Positions 12,766-35,875 of a DNA stretch of 64,000 nucleotides are shown here, piece by piece. Position 1 is the stretch's first letter, and each line of letters begins with the position of its first letter. The notes beneath the pieces are model-generated. The model was not told the origin of the DNA. It searched no databases and saw nothing but the letters and a program-made list of their open reading frames with translations. The translations under genes were made by a program, and so were the position numbers. The stretch lies in assembly GCA_026874595.1 (NCBI GenBank), contig CM049308.1, positions 72,822,624 to 72,886,623 on the forward strand, given 5' to 3'. Origin of the DNA: Sipunculus nudus (taxonomy: Eukaryota > Annelida > Sipuncula > Golfingiida > Sipunculidae).

Positions 12766-13320
12766 CTATATAAATTGGGATCCTGACTCACACTATGAGA
12801 GTGGCCTTGCCCATGAATGGTTCCATATTTGGTGAATATCTTCCATATCATCCTGATTTCTCAAGAGTAGTTACAGGGATTGCCTTGAAATTTTGCCTGT
12901 CCAGTGCTGCATGGTAGCCATATTTTATGTGGAAGTCTATGGTGGCACTGCCGGGACCCATTTCTTTCTCTTTTCTTTGTGTTGTTTATCTACCCATCAC
13001 TATGACTGACAAACATGTGAGCAATATAGCACTATTACAAGAAGATTTCTTTCAAATTTGGCATACCTGTATAGTCTGATTGATCAGTGACACTGTCATC
13101 TGATTTTACACTTAGCCTTCCTGGTTTTTTGGGCCTGTTTGTTCTTGTAGCTTATCTCAGCTCACTGGGAAGCATATTTAACCAAGCAGCCACACACAGC
13201 GCTAGAAGATTTTATCATTTTACATTTTGCCTCCTGCCCATGCCTGACCAGTACCCATTTTCTCCTGGGTGGAAAGGGCACACCCTTGTGGTAAAGGCTT
13301 TGACCAGGGTATTAGTGCAG

Positions 13321-13395
13321 AAGGCAGTCAGATCGGGACGTGAAGCCAGCAGCTTGCGGTCACAAGTCCAGTGTACTAACCATTATGACACCAGG
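13321..13395 (-). repeat. tRNA-derived SINE head fragment
   Basis: Read on the minus strand, the sequence GTGTCATAATGGTTAGTAC followed by ACTGGACTTGTGACC has the spacing of a tRNA D-arm/A box and anticodon arm. The B box (GGCTTCACGTCCC) is degenerate. This is the 5' part of a SINE or a decayed tRNA pseudogene. It cannot encode a functional tRNA. Confidence 0.5.
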
Positions 13396-13950
13396 CTTCA
13401 CATGCCTGAAGGTCAGAGGTTCATATTGGACAGCTAAAATGATGTTGAACCATACTACAGTAGCAACATGTCACTAGAGAATATGTATGCATTAGAAGGA
13501 CGGAGCTTAATTTAAAGCCAGGGGGTATACCCAACATCTAGAAATATTATGGCATCTATGATGCCAGAAATGTCTATTTTTCTTTGTGTCTCAGTACACC
13601 AACGGAAGCTCTCAACAAATTTCAGTGACATTTCACAGAATGATTGTTGATACAAGGAAGTGTTCATACACATTGAATTTGTTCATAGGCAGAGTTAGTT
13701 CCTGAAGTTCTGACTTCTGGTGAGAGAAATTTGTAGTATAGGGAACTTATGAACTTGAACTTATGGAAGGGGTATATTTAATGATTCAGGGTGATTGTAA
13801 GTGATTTGTACATATCAATGTATTCTATTGATCAGTCGTTTTTCTCTATAGTTGATTTCTCTATGGTTGATTAGATTGTTGCCTTTGCACCTGCAAAGAA
13901 GTCAGGCCAGTATATATTTGGAAAAAGTCTCACAAGTCTGTCACTGTCAG

Positions 13951-14155
13951 AGGGGCCTGGACAGCTGAACAGTAAAACGCTCCACCTTCTCCGCTGGTAT
14001 CCCAGGTTCGATCCAAGGTGCTGCCATGAGAGTGGGTTGTAGTGGCTCATCCAAGGTCAATGGTTCTCACCGGGTTCTGCGGCTTCCTCCACCGTTCATA
14101 CTATGATCTTCAACTCTATCAGTATCTTGCCATAAATATCTAACTGCATACCAAC
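13951..14155 (+). repeat. tRNA-derived SINE with conserved central module
   Basis: A tRNA-like head has an A-box-like GACAGCTGAACAGT and a perfect B box GGTTCGATCC. It is followed by the module TGAGAGTGGGTTGTAGTGGC, then TCCAAGGTCAATGGTT and GGGTTCTGCGGCTTCCTCC. The same order of modules occurs on the minus strand at 52631-52855. A shared central domain of this type is known from widespread metazoan SINE superfamilies. I recall MetaSINE as a candidate but could not verify it. Confidence 0.75.
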
Positions 14156-14940
14156 TCAATCTATCAAACTTTGTCATTGCTGACTTGAGCCAGTGTGGGC
14201 CAGATTTTCTGGAGACCTGTGACTGGCTTGAGCGCCGACTTCATTTCAGCCAGTCATTCACTGTAAGAAAGCTAGGGAAGTAGAACATAGCGACAACATC
14301 ACTTGATGATAAATCACATTTCCAAATACCATTACAAATGTATGATATATCAAGTCTTTTGTTTCAAAATTCTAAAATGGTATTTTGATATGTTTAATCA
14401 CAAGTAAAGGCAAATTTATGTTCATACACATTTGAACCCAGCTTTGGTTACTTAACACTCAGAGCCATGATCAGATCATTGTCAGCTGTTAATGTGAAAG
14501 GTTCATTTATAGAAATAATATCTGTATCTAAATTCATGTTTTATGTTAAATATGTTATGTATGATGCAGGTCGGATCCCATGTTACTATAAATAGCTCTC
14601 AGGAGTTACAGAGAACTGGTGAACTATCAAGTACCCTTACAAGTAGCAATGTAGTGATACATAAGCATGTGTTATCACCAATGTTATCTTAATTATTTTT
14701 TGTCAAAGGAAAGTATTGATCCACATTCTTGTTAAGCCAGGTGATGTCCAAACACACATTGTACTTCACAAGTCCATGTGTAAGCTGATATAAGAAACTC
14801 TATAAGATAGAGTGGTATCAGATTTTCCAGTGCATATTTATATGCCCGCTACGGGTTTTTATGTTTCTGACTTCTAGAAAAATAATATTATGGTATGGGC
14901 AGCATTGGTCAGCATGTTTGTCTGCCCATTAACCTTTTTT
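14156..14940. other. intronic DNA, no gene seen
   Basis: No exon or intact repeat was recognised between the SINE tail and the start of the large tandem-core element. Confidence 0.5.
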
Positions 14941-17900
14941 TTAGCTCCGCTGACTGTAAGTCATCTGAGCTATAGCGATCACTATTTGTCCATCGTCCAT
15001 CTGTCTGTCTGTCCATCCGTCTGTCCGTCTGTCTGTCCGTTAACCAGGCACAAATCGTAACCACTGGACCTAGAATCTTGTAACTTGAGATTCTGAGAGG
15101 TCCATAAAAAATCTCCTTAGAAACCAGAAATTAGGTCTCTGTTACCCATATTCTTCCAGCTATGGGGCCCCAAAATACCCCCCAGAATAGTCAAAAATTT
15201 CATACAAAAACTTCAATATCTCATTAACTACATCCCTGATGGTCATGATTTTTGGCACACATATTGATCATAAGATGTTCCATCAGTTTCTGCAGACTGG
15301 TGGGGCCACCTGTATTTTTCAATTCTTTACGAATTGTTTTCTCTATTTTTTTAGACCTTTAAAAATGTGAACATCTGTTAACAGGGCACAAATCGTAAAG
15401 ACTGGACCTTTTAATCTTCATTCTTGACACATTGAGAGACCTATGAAATGTCTCCAAGGAAACCTGAAATTAGGTCTCTGTTTCCCATATCCTTCGAGCT
15501 GTGGGGCTCCCAATTACCCCCCCCCCCCCAGAATAATGAAAAATTTGATAAAAACAAACTGTAACATCTCAATAACTACAACACTGATGGTCTTGATTTG
15601 TGGCATACATATTGATCATGAGATGTTCCATCAGTTCCTGCAGACTGGCGGTGCCACCTGTATTTTTCGATTTTTTACGAAAAGTTTTCTCTATTTTAGA
15701 GACCTTTAAAAATGTGAACATCTGTTAACAGGGCACAAATTGTTCAGACTGGACCTAGAATCTTCATTCTTGACACAGTGAGAGACCTATGTAAAGTCTC
15801 CATGGAAACCTGAAATTAGATCTCTGTTACCCATATCCTTTGAGCTATGGCACTCCAAAGTACAGCTCAGAATAATGAAAAATTTGATACAAAACTGAAG
15901 TATCTGAACAACTAATGCAGAGATCACCATAATTGTTTGCATGGATATTGATCATGGAGTGTTTCATCAGTTTCTGCAGACTGGTGGCACCACCTGTATT
16001 TGTTCAGCTTTTTTTACGAATTTTTTTCTCTATTTTGAGTCCTTTAAAGATATGAACATCTGTTAACAGGACCCAAATCATAACAACTTGACCTAGAATC
16101 TTCATTCTTGACACACAGGGAGACCCATGAAAAGCCTCCATGGAAACCTGAAATTAGCTCTCTGTTACCCATATCCTTTAAGCTGTATGGCTCCAAAATA
16201 CCCCCCCCCCCCCCATAATAATGAAAAATTTGATACAAAAACTGCAGTACCGTAAAATCTGTGAAATTTCGTACCTCGATGAATTTCGTACACGGTCTTT
16301 CTTCAGTAACCATAATTAATAAAATGACATGTTAAATTTCGAACTGCGGATGGTCTGTTACGCCATTTTTGACGTTAGCAGGACTGCCGTGAATGTAACA
16401 CTGACTGACCTCACCCTATTATCTGGTTTTGAACAAGCCTACCGGTCCGATCGATGTGAATGCCATGCTATTGATAATTAATATGAATGATATCTACATC
16501 ATATAGAATGTAATTGGACTGGAAACTAAGATTTTTTTCAGTGACAATAGAAAAAAATTAAAATATCTCTAATGTGAGTTGCTTAATTGTCCGGGATGCG
16601 AGCGACACGCAGTGAATAACTGACAGACGTCCACGAAGTTTGACGGAGGTTGGAAATTGGATAATCAGGATTAACTCTGTAAATGATCTCAAGACCACTA
16701 GCTTTACGTGCACCGTAAAGGGGGATTTCTGTGTGTAAGCCAGGTTCAAATTGATCTCTTTCAAGCAAGCTCAGCGCTCCGGTGTATGTAATGCCAATGT
16801 TAATCAGTTTGAAAATTAATGCTTATTTCCATTAAAACATTTAAAATAAATATCTTGAATGTCACACCAGAATGACTCAGTTTCGAGTACCCGGGTACTG
16901 TATCACCTAACAATCAATTCACACGAGATCAAACGGTACATCAAAGCACTGGCAGACGTTCATGAAGTTTAACGGAGGTTGGATATTTGATATTGGAAAA
17001 TCAGGATCGAATAACTGTTTAAGTGATCTAAAGACCTCTAGCTTTTTATGCACCATTGGTGGGGATATCCATGCGTAAGCCACCTGAAAAACGATCTCTC
17101 CCGGCAAAGCCCCAGATGTCACGCAAGCATGTACGGGTGTCAAGCTTCATGACAGGATTAAATCCTTCAGATATACTTTTCAGATTCCTTTTCCAAAGTG
17201 ATTTAATATAAAATAAACAACACAAGTATAGAAAATAATGTTTTTATTAATGAAACTTCATGGTTCACACGGATGAATGCAAAATCGGCGAGTGAATACA
17301 TGAGGCTCCTATTATCGCCCACTGCCGACGAGGCATCTTAACTTGTCAAGACCATAATTTTAAAACTGCTGAAATGGACTGTTAAATTTCTGACTTCCAC
17401 AAATTTAATTATTTTTTTCTGTACGAAATTTCACAGATTTTACGGTATCTCAATAACTACAACACTGATAGTCATGATTTTTGGCATTCATATTGATCAT
17501 GAGGTGTTCCATCAGTTTCTGCAGACTGGGTGTGCCACCTCTATTTTTTTTCAAATTTTTACGAATTTTTTTTCTCTATTTTTGAGACCTTTAAAGAATA
17601 GGTTATCTGTCAACAGGGTACAAATCATAACAACTGGACCTAGAATCTTCATTCTTGTCATGCAAGGAGGCCCATGAAAAGTGTCTGTGGAAACCTGAAA
17701 TTAGGTCTCTGTTTCCCATATCCATCAAGCTATAGGACTCCTAAGTATCCCTCAGAATAATGGACAATTTGATACAAAAGCTGAAGTATCTAAACAACTA
17801 ATGCAGAGATCACCATGATTTCTTTGCATGGATATTGATTATGGAGTGTTTCATCAGTTTCTGGAGACTGGTGGTGCCACCTATATTTTATTTAATTTTT

Positions 17901-18403
17901 CGAATTTTTTCCTCTATTTTTGAGACCTTCAAGGATGCTGCCATCTGTTAACGTGGCACAAATTGTAACAACTGGACCTAGAATATTCATTCTTGTCTTG
18001 CAAGGAGGCCCATGAAAAGTGTCTGTGGAAACCTGAAATTAGGTCTCTGTTACCCGTATCCTTTAAGCTATAAGGACTCCGAAGTATCCCTCAGAATAAT
18101 GGAAAATTTGATACAAAAGCTGAAGTATCTAAACAACTAATGCAGAGATCACCATGATTCTTTGCATGCATATTGACCATTAAGTCTTTTTATTAGTTTC
18201 TGCAGACTGGTGGAGCCACCTGTATTTTTTACGCATTTTTTTCTCTGTTTTTGAGATATATAAATACAGACACAGTCTTGGCCTGTTGGTTAGTCTGTTT
18301 GATGCTTCAGTTGAATGGGTATATACTACCATTTAGATGATAAAATTTCCTTTTGCGAATCTCTTCCCATTCAGCTGAGGGTCATGACCCATGAGTCACT
18401 TGT
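14941..18403. mobile_element. pearl/Helentron-like element with 340-bp tandem core
   Basis: It starts with TTAGCTCCGCTGACTGTAAG, followed by a short GTCT/GTCC microsatellite (14996-15040). Six copies of a ~340-bp unit follow. Their landmarks are GTTCCATCAGTTTCTGCAGA (near 15277, 15625, 15961, 17507, 17847 and 18186), CTGGACCTAGAATCTTCATT and GAAATTAGGTCTCTGTT. It ends with AGCTGAGGGTCATGACCCAT and GAGTCACTTGT. The order terminus, microsatellite, tandem core, terminus matches the 'pearl' elements described in bivalves, regarded as non-autonomous Helentrons. The array is split by a separate transposon at 16250-17445. C runs lie at 15517-15529 and 16201-16214. Confidence 0.7.
16250..17445. mobile_element. 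TA-flanked inverted-repeat transposon nested in the array
   Basis: Perfect 25-bp inverted termini (16250-16274 and 17421-17445; outer part CCGTAAAATCTGTGAAATTT) are flanked by TA at 16248-16249 and 17446-17447. Removing the 1196-bp element plus one TA restores CAGTATCTCAATAACTAC, which matches the neighbouring core copies, so the insertion is proven from sequence. Inside, a ~150-bp block (16610-16765) is imperfectly repeated at 16950-17101. TA duplication and length suggest a mariner/Tc1-type MITE. No transposase domain was recognised. Confidence 0.9.
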
Positions 18404-18406
18404 TTT

Positions 18407-18692
18407 AAAAAAAGGATAGGTCCATGGCCTGTTGGTGGTGCTGTCTATTGAATGAGGATGAAGGTGTCCATGGGATAAGAATGATATGTTATTATTAAGC
18501 CTTCTGGAGATCAGGTTTTATATGCACTGGGTACAGAATAATCCAGAAGTCATAACCTGTTGTTAAGACAGAGCGAATCTCTGAGGTTCAATGAGATTTC
18601 ACTATTATGAAGTTGAGGCACCGGCAGGGTTCAACCGGGGACCTTCAGCTCATAAGTCCAAGATCTTAACCACTAGGCTACGTCCTACCCCC
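18407..18692 (-). repeat. tRNA-derived SINE family A, full length
   Basis: On the minus strand the head reads GTAGCCTAGTGGTTAAGATC (A box) and GGTTGAACCC (B box). The body contains TATAAAACCTGATCTCCAGA and ends CATGGACCTATCCTTTTTTT. Related copies are at 23711-24090 (+), 31117-31265 (+, body only) and 62046-62708 (-, interrupted). The ~285-bp length and T/A-rich 3' end suit a SINE. It sits immediately beside the end of the tandem-core element. Confidence 0.8.
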
Positions 18693-19160
18693 TGCCTGCT
18701 AACCTTTAGTGTTGCAACAATAACTTATAGGAACTATTTTGATTTCCTTGAAAATCTCTACAAATATCTTCCAATGAATTATTTTGCCCAAGTTCAGTTT
18801 TCAGCAGAATTTCTGAATTATTGATGAGGTCAGGGGTCACCAGACTCTTTTTGGTGCGTGTTGCTGTAACAACTTATCAGGGATTCAAAAGATTTCTATG
18901 AAACTACCAAAATGTTTCGGCTGTGTTTGATACTTAGCAAAATCTGTGCTGCTGTATGTTTAATGTGACCAATCAATATGTCAATTTTAAGTACTCATGA
19001 GTAATACTTTGGTCAGGTTTAACAACTGTAATTAACGTTTTAGTATAAAAAAATTGCTTGATTTTAAATTCAGCTGAGCATCATAACCTGTTGGTCAGTT
19101 GTTTCTATGAAGTAAGAGATACACCATTTCCACCCTCGTGAAATGAATTCAGCATTTTAG

Positions 19161-19430
19161 CAGGACTTGTAGGTTTTACCAAGCACCCAGGTATAACCTG
19201 TGTTTTACCCACGTAAGACCCAGGCTGGGTAAAATAGGTTTTACCTAGGTATTACCCAGGTTTGCTACCAATATTCCCAAAATGTGGGTATAAGTTCTGC
19301 TGAGAAGCTAAGCTTTGGTTTTGCTAGATAAAGGCTAATAAACATGGGAAAAGGCTATGGTTGAACACTGGGTAAAACCCTGGGTAAAATACTTTAACTT
19401 AGGTTTTACCCGGGTCAAATGTGAACCCTG
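19161..19430. mobile_element. hAT-like MITE just upstream of EGLN exon 2
   Basis: The ends CAGGACTTG and GTGAACCCTG (reverse complement CAGGGTTCAC) are imperfect inverted termini. A perfect 8-bp duplication CATTTTAG flanks them (19153-19160 and 19431-19438). The interior is built of repeated GGGTAAAA / TTTTACCC words in both orientations. It ends 38 bases before the exon. Only CCATACCTGACATTGTTTCC and CTCTTTACAG separate the duplication from the 3' splice junction. Confidence 0.85.
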
Positions 19431-19438
19431 CATTTTAG

Positions 19439-29778
<10,340 letters not shown>

Positions 29779-30095
29779 AATGTGTCACCATGGCAACCTG
29801 TACACCAACAGTATATCCAACACAACAGGACAGGATAGGATAACATTGTGTGCCAAAATATACCATTCAGCCCATCCACCAGTTAAAAATCTCCTCTGCT
29901 GGTTGGACATAGTACATAAAATCTCCACCAGAGGTCTCCCTGGCATCTTCAAACTTGGCTTTGTCAGTTTTAACATTTAACACGCTGCATCTTCACCTGT
30001 GTAGAGTATTGTCTTTTTGAGGACCCACATGTGTTGTTTTAGCAGAATGTAACATTTTGATGACTCAGTTGAATAAACATTGTTTGAATTTAATT
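29779..30095 (+). other. EGLN 3' untranslated region
   Basis: About 315 bases between the stop and the likely cleavage site. Open frames of 60-70 codons on both strands here overlap the UTR and show no family resemblance. Confidence 0.7.
30072..30077 (+). terminator. EGLN polyadenylation signal AATAAA
   Basis: A canonical AATAAA lies 294 bases after the stop codon, followed within 30-60 bases by T- and GT-rich sequence (TTGTAAATTTATTTGTTG). It is the first AATAAA after the stop. Later sites cannot be excluded. Confidence 0.75.
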
Positions 30096-31116
30096 AAATA
30101 TTATTATTGTAAATTTATTTGTTGTATTTATTCTGTTTAAGATTAAATGTCTATCATCACACATTGATATAGCATGGAATTTTTTTTAATATATATATAT
30201 AAGGGTTTTCATGGGAAAATTATGGAATTCACATCACTAAAATTATTTATTTTTTCAGCACTTGAAAAATGTGCAAATCAGCTGTTTCATGTAAAATCAG
30301 TGCAAATAAGTGTATGCCAAAGCATAGACCAGGTGTTATTTTACTATTTTCTGCTGATTAATAATACCAGCATGACAAAAAAATGTTTATTGGAGTCATG
30401 ACCTCTTTGAGTGTGACAGAAGGAGACCTCTAGTGGAGATTTGTTAAATTGATGGTGTACAGCGATGTACCGTAAACCAAAGTACAGTATTGTCCTTATG
30501 CTTTCAGTATAAAAGTTGAACTCTCCAAACTTTTTAGCTCATATCCGTTTTTTGCTATATTCCCCAAGCACTTGTCCATTCCTCTCATTTTTGTCACATC
30601 CATGTGAAATACCTTTGGTCCTTCTTTCATTTGTTGTACATACACAAGAAGGATGAGCTGTCTGTGTTATTTAAGATGTTGCGAAAATTTTTAAGATAAA
30701 CGTAAAATGTACTCATAATCATGTAGTGCAAATTTTGGTTTACTGATGTACTGTTTATGCATGTGCATGGATATTTAAATTTCTCAATGATGTGAGTTAT
30801 ATATAAGATGCCAACATCAGACTCCCGGGGGGGGGGGGGGGGGGGGAAGAAAACAGCACTATTTTTCAGTGTGTGCTGCCAATTTTATCCAGATCATCTA
30901 AATTTAATGAATTATTAATCACCTCAGTTTAATGAATTATGTATCCCAACAAACAATGTCTGACATTAAGTACCAAACCCCTTCACCTGATGTTAGCAGT
31001 ACTGGCAATCCTTCTGGAGAGGCAGATTCTGATGGGCTCAATTTATTTAGCCCTGGTTCTTCATTTATTTATTTGAATTTTGAGCTGCTGGAATCCAGAG
31101 CCTGATATGAATAATG
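30096..31116. other. intergenic DNA, no gene seen
   Basis: AT-rich sequence with a 20-base G run at 30827-30846. No exon or RNA gene recognised. Confidence 0.5.
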
Positions 31117-31265
31117 GTGAAATCTCAGTGGAACTTTGTCAATTTGCTCTCTGTGATTGACAGACTGTGACAGGGTGTTTCTGAGCTCCTTTGCATATAA
31201 AATCTTCAATGCGAATGGAGTTAATCCTCTATCAAAAGACAGGTCATGGACCTATCCTTTAAAAA
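31117..31265 (+). repeat. SINE family A body fragment
   Basis: GTGAAATCTCAGTGGAACTT and the ending TCATGGACCTATCCTTT match the body and 3' end of the family A SINE. The tRNA-like head is missing, as in a 5'-truncated insertion. Confidence 0.65.
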
Positions 31266-34200
31266 TTGATTCTCATGTTGGTGTCTTATGATGTACCAGA
31301 TCATGAGGGAGCTGTTAAGTGGTGCCATATGCTGCTGTCATTTTTCCAGTGAACTGTAGTGTTTGTTTCATTGGTCAAGCTTTTTAAGTTTTGAAAAAAG
31401 CATTGTCAGGTTCTAAACGATATATGATTGATGTTATAACTGATGTGTTTGAAATTGTTTAATGATTATTAAAGCAATGAACGTTGCATTTGCAGCCAAA
31501 TGACAATGGCCCCAATCAATTGATAACACACTCTGAACCTCAGCTACAAAGTATGGTATAAGAATAGTTGTAAGCAGAGTTAATTGTAAGCAGAATTAAT
31601 TGATAATGACAGTAAATTTACAATGTTTAGCAAAGTGGGCTTTCATTTTGATGGCCTGCTGGTTCTGTCTCTGTCCAGCTAGCTATTGAAAAGGGCATAT
31701 AATATATAGTACCTGTGAGAGCTTTCAGCTTCAGATTGGCTCATTTGCATCTCACTCAGATTTTCTCTCATTACTTTGTTTTTGTGTATTTATAAACTGC
31801 ACAAGAATAATAGAAATGAACATCATATGCTTCATGTTACAATTTTAACACCCTTTTTAAAATGTTCCTGAGGTTTATAGGGATTATCTATAGGTAGATT
31901 ATGCATATAGACGGGACATAATTCAGAGATAAAGGCGTTGGTCTGTTAAGACCCTGGTTTAAAACCCAGGTGCGTTATAAATTTTCATTGATTTAAAGAT
32001 TTTATTATAACAAACTGTAAAAAGTCTTTTTCTTTGAATGTTAAAACCAATTTATAATGACATCATTTATAATAATACAATGAATAGTCATTTGAAAAAA
32101 AAAAAAGAAATTTAAAGATGTGTAAGAAAAGAGAAAACGTTAATATGTATTAGGCAGCTTTCTGATTGGTCCATGTGATCATTTCCTGAGATTAAGAGGT
32201 AAATGCTTGTTTGATCTGTTCATGGCCAGCTAGCCATAAAAAGAGCATGTTTTGTAACTGTCAAGAGCTTTAAGCTTATAATTATCATATTTGCACCTAT
32301 ATGTCTACGTGTGTATATATATTTGTACAAGAACAATGGAAGCACCACAGGAGAACTATTACAGTTTGACCGGAAGGGGGGGGGGGGGTTGATTTTGCAG
32401 TTTTGCAGCATTCGCTACCTTCGGGATTTATGGGGATCACATGATGTCAAGTGGTGCAGACGACTTGCATCCTTCCGGTACTCGATTAACAGAATAAAGG
32501 GCCGGAATGATCAGATGTCTAAGTCGCCATAGAATCTAAACAGAACTGATTTTTAATGAGTCTTTCATGTCATAGTCGTTCAATTTTATTTGACATCGAA
32601 ACTGTTATTTCACCGGTAGAATATTTGTTTCATCATTGCTCTTTTGATGCCGTCATTGCCGTAGAAAAAGATGTGGTCACTAAGTTGGACGAATTTGACA
32701 ATCCCAACAAGCCCCTGTTCGCCAGTGCTAAACACTACTGGGACCAACTGTCGAACGCTACTCTCCACTTGCCAACTCGTATTTATCATATTACCCAGGG
32801 GTAACGAATGCAGCATTACCTATTGTATTGGTGGGGTTTAGGGTTGTTAAGAGGACAATGATCCCTGCATCATGATTCAAAATCACCAGAAGAAAAATTT
32901 TTTAAAATAAACGCACATTAATGTCGTGATATTACTAGGCAGCTTTAAGTTGGTTCATGGTGTCATTATGAAGAATTAATATGAGAGGAAATTTTTTTAG
33001 GGAAAACCGGAATCCGTAGAAATAAATGAAGCCTGTTGTGGACTTAATCATGTCGTCGCTATTTGGCGTCGTCATTTTGAGTTTTGCCCATCGTGTCTCT
33101 CTCTCTCTGTAAGGGGAATACCAAAGCTAAGTAAGTATTGAAGATCAACTAGCCTTGCACGGATTTTCATGTACATCAGGTGTCTTCACCGTTGTTTATG
33201 TTTTATGAACCATATCGTTCCCAGCTTTATGGTCTCTTTGTTACATGAAAAAATATTTTGCCATTTGTATGATTGTTGAAACCGGGTTTTCATGGAGTGC
33301 TTAAACATGTGTTATTACTATATCAGTTCGAGGAGCAAAGCATTCTGTTTCTGCTGTAATTGTTTCAAAGACTGCTTGGAGAGAAGCTGTTTTATGTTCG
33401 TTATGTTTTATGGAGGTTAGAGGTCAGAAGAAAAACACTGGTGCCATTTTCGTTTTATATTATGCTTTATTTTTTATACACCGCATAGGTAGTTTTTTGG
33501 CCTTTTCTTCTAGTCGTATGCCTCAAATGCGTATGGGAGCTTTTAATGTACAAAATCATAAGCAGCTTCCATCACGTTTAGCCAAAAGCAGTCCGTACGC
33601 TTTGTTTTGTAAATACCAGCCAAACGAGGCAGGATTTTGTGACCTCTGACACTGTGCTGTGTGTCCGGGGGGGGGGGGGGGGGGGGGATGAGTAATGAAA
33701 TCGTATATACTGTATTTGATTTGAAATTAATCTGTGATAAGAAGCCGCCAGTTGGTGTGTGTTGCACTTCCATTCGGTGCTTAAGTAAATAGTATTCTTA
33801 AGAATAAAATATGCATATTCATACAAGCTTGTTGTTTTATTAACACGCGGTGTTTCATCGGAATAGAGTAATGCATGCAGCCATTGTTTATAAGAGTGCA
33901 TGTAAATGAAAGCTCTGTGGCATTGCAGTTCGCCTAGATTCACAAAAATTCGAGTATTCTGTTGAGAAAAAAATCCTGCTGATTAGTAATAATAAGTCCA
34001 TTCATACCAAATATACCTAGGTGGCGCTACTGTAGGTCACGCTGTTGCGGCGCCACATAAATTAATTTTCCCATAAAGAACTTGAAGGGATTCGTACAAA
34101 ATTGACCCCCATAACACGTCTTATACTCTCTTATATAAGGAACTCCCTTTTCCAAATATCTGAATTTACATTTTCACCTTTCTCTTTCCGCCGATTTTCG

Positions 34201-35807
34201 TCCCCACATTCCATGACAGGGAAATAAATTTGATAGATATTAAAACGCAAGGATTGAAAAATCATGCTGACATATCACTTAATTGGTGTGCAGCAACCGA
34301 CCTGTAACAGAACGCATATAGTAATAAGGCGATTACTAGATGAACTATAAATAAGGGGTCACTCCTCAAAGAATAATTTGTAAAGCATGATAAGTATCTT
34401 TCATGCATGTGCAAGCGCACTCGATCAAGATTTCAGAGATAATGCATGATTGACTTTGATATACTGACATGATATGTCATTTATCTTTCATTTACAGCTT
34501 TATAACCATTTCGGCCCCACACCATACAAGCATATCTCACCAAAAGTTACCAATCAAGGTAACTGACGAAGGTAAAACCTTCGGCCCATCCCGGAGGTGC
34601 AATCAGATACTGGTTTAATATTTCCCCCCAACAGATGGCGCTACGAACGTTATCAACCGGGCGGTCAAGCAAATAACAGGGGCGGACTTAAGGGGGCTAA
34701 ATTTCCCGGGAAATAGAATAATGTACGCTTAATACCGAAAAACAGCGGTGGATTTTGCGTCGCGCGGGTTAAACAGTTAAACAATTAAATTTTAAGTCTA
34801 TTAACTCTCCCGGCGTACTTGTTTATAAGTGCTAGGTGGTTGGCATCCCCCCACCCCTTAGGACTCATATTTTACCGTTAATTCTAAACAGATTATCATG
34901 TGGCATGCGTGTTTGTGACACATTTATTGCCATGGATTCTGAAAGTTTTATGATCGTATTTGTATTGCCTATACATGTACTTAGATGTGCCTTGACATGA
35001 CCAGAAATTATTATCCCCCATTTTTGAGCAAACGTTTTCATACCTTTTACACAGTATTTCACATTAAAAGTCTGGATGTAGGGTATTAATAACATATAAC
35101 TAAATAAAACTCCTTGAACTCAATAAACCACCCTTTAAAAATGAAATTTACTAAATATCTACTGACACAAAGTAGTTATAGTCCCACTCCGTAAGGGGGG
35201 AGGACTTCTAAAATGGTCCTCGTCTGTTGTGCCGTCCGTCCTTCATTCAATCTGTTCCACCCTTTTCTCACATATCCCTATGTCCCTTGCTGCTATCTTC
35301 GCCAAATATTGAAGTCATACTCGGCACATTACTTACATGTGACAATATCGTGCAGGTGGCGCCACCTCTGTTTAGCGGGTTTCTGCGGTCCAAAATAGTC
35401 TTTATCCTGTTCCTTCAGACAAATCAGTAAATAGGAACACATTAGCCCTCCAATCATATGCAAGGATTCCTCGGTGCTAGGGGGATTCAGTGAATTTATA
35501 TTGAATAGATTTATTTTCAGAATGATGTTTCCACAACACTGAGAATTGTTAGCATGAAATGTTACGGGCATATTTCTCACCACAAGCATGACTTCCATCT
35601 GTTTTTGTTAACCTGTCTCTTCGTATCTCTTGTTCAAATCTGTCCAGTTTTAAAATTACATCCCCATTGATCCCAGTTAAAACAGGGTCTGGATAACTAA
35701 TCTTTTCCTTTTTTAATCTGGTTTGTATTTAGCAAATATTTTGATTTAAAAAAAAAGTTTGGGCCCGGGGGGGGGGGGGGATACAGCAAATCCGCTGGCA
35801 CAGGAGA

Positions 35808-35809
<2 letters not shown>
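31266..35809. other. intergenic DNA with G runs, no gene established
   Basis: G runs lie at 32376-32388, 33667-33687 and 35767-35780. A weak tRNA-like fragment is at 31930-31975. The palindrome GGTGGCGCCACC is at 35355-35366. The open frames at 32556-32804, 33410-33649 and 33578-33943 show no recognisable family. The sequence from about 32.4 to 34.8 kb is less AT-rich than its surroundings, but no promoter or exon could be argued from it. Confidence 0.45.
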
Positions 35810-35861
<52 letters not shown>

Positions 35862-35875
35862 TAATAATAATAATA
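35810..35875. repeat. (TA)n / (TAA)n microsatellite
   Basis: About 25 TA units to 35859 run into ATA/TAA triplets. A 14-base G run lies 30 bases upstream. Confidence 0.95.

Noticed and set aside
13951-14060. tRNA gene on the + strand near 13.95 kb
   Set aside because: Good B box, but the head lacks pairing arms and is followed by SINE modules shared with 52631-52855.
33050-33112. Short ORF MSSLFGVVILSFAHRVSLSL as a first coding exon with signal peptide
   Set aside because: A stop follows after 20 codons, overlapping a CT repeat. The GTAAGG after it could be a donor, but no downstream exon was found.
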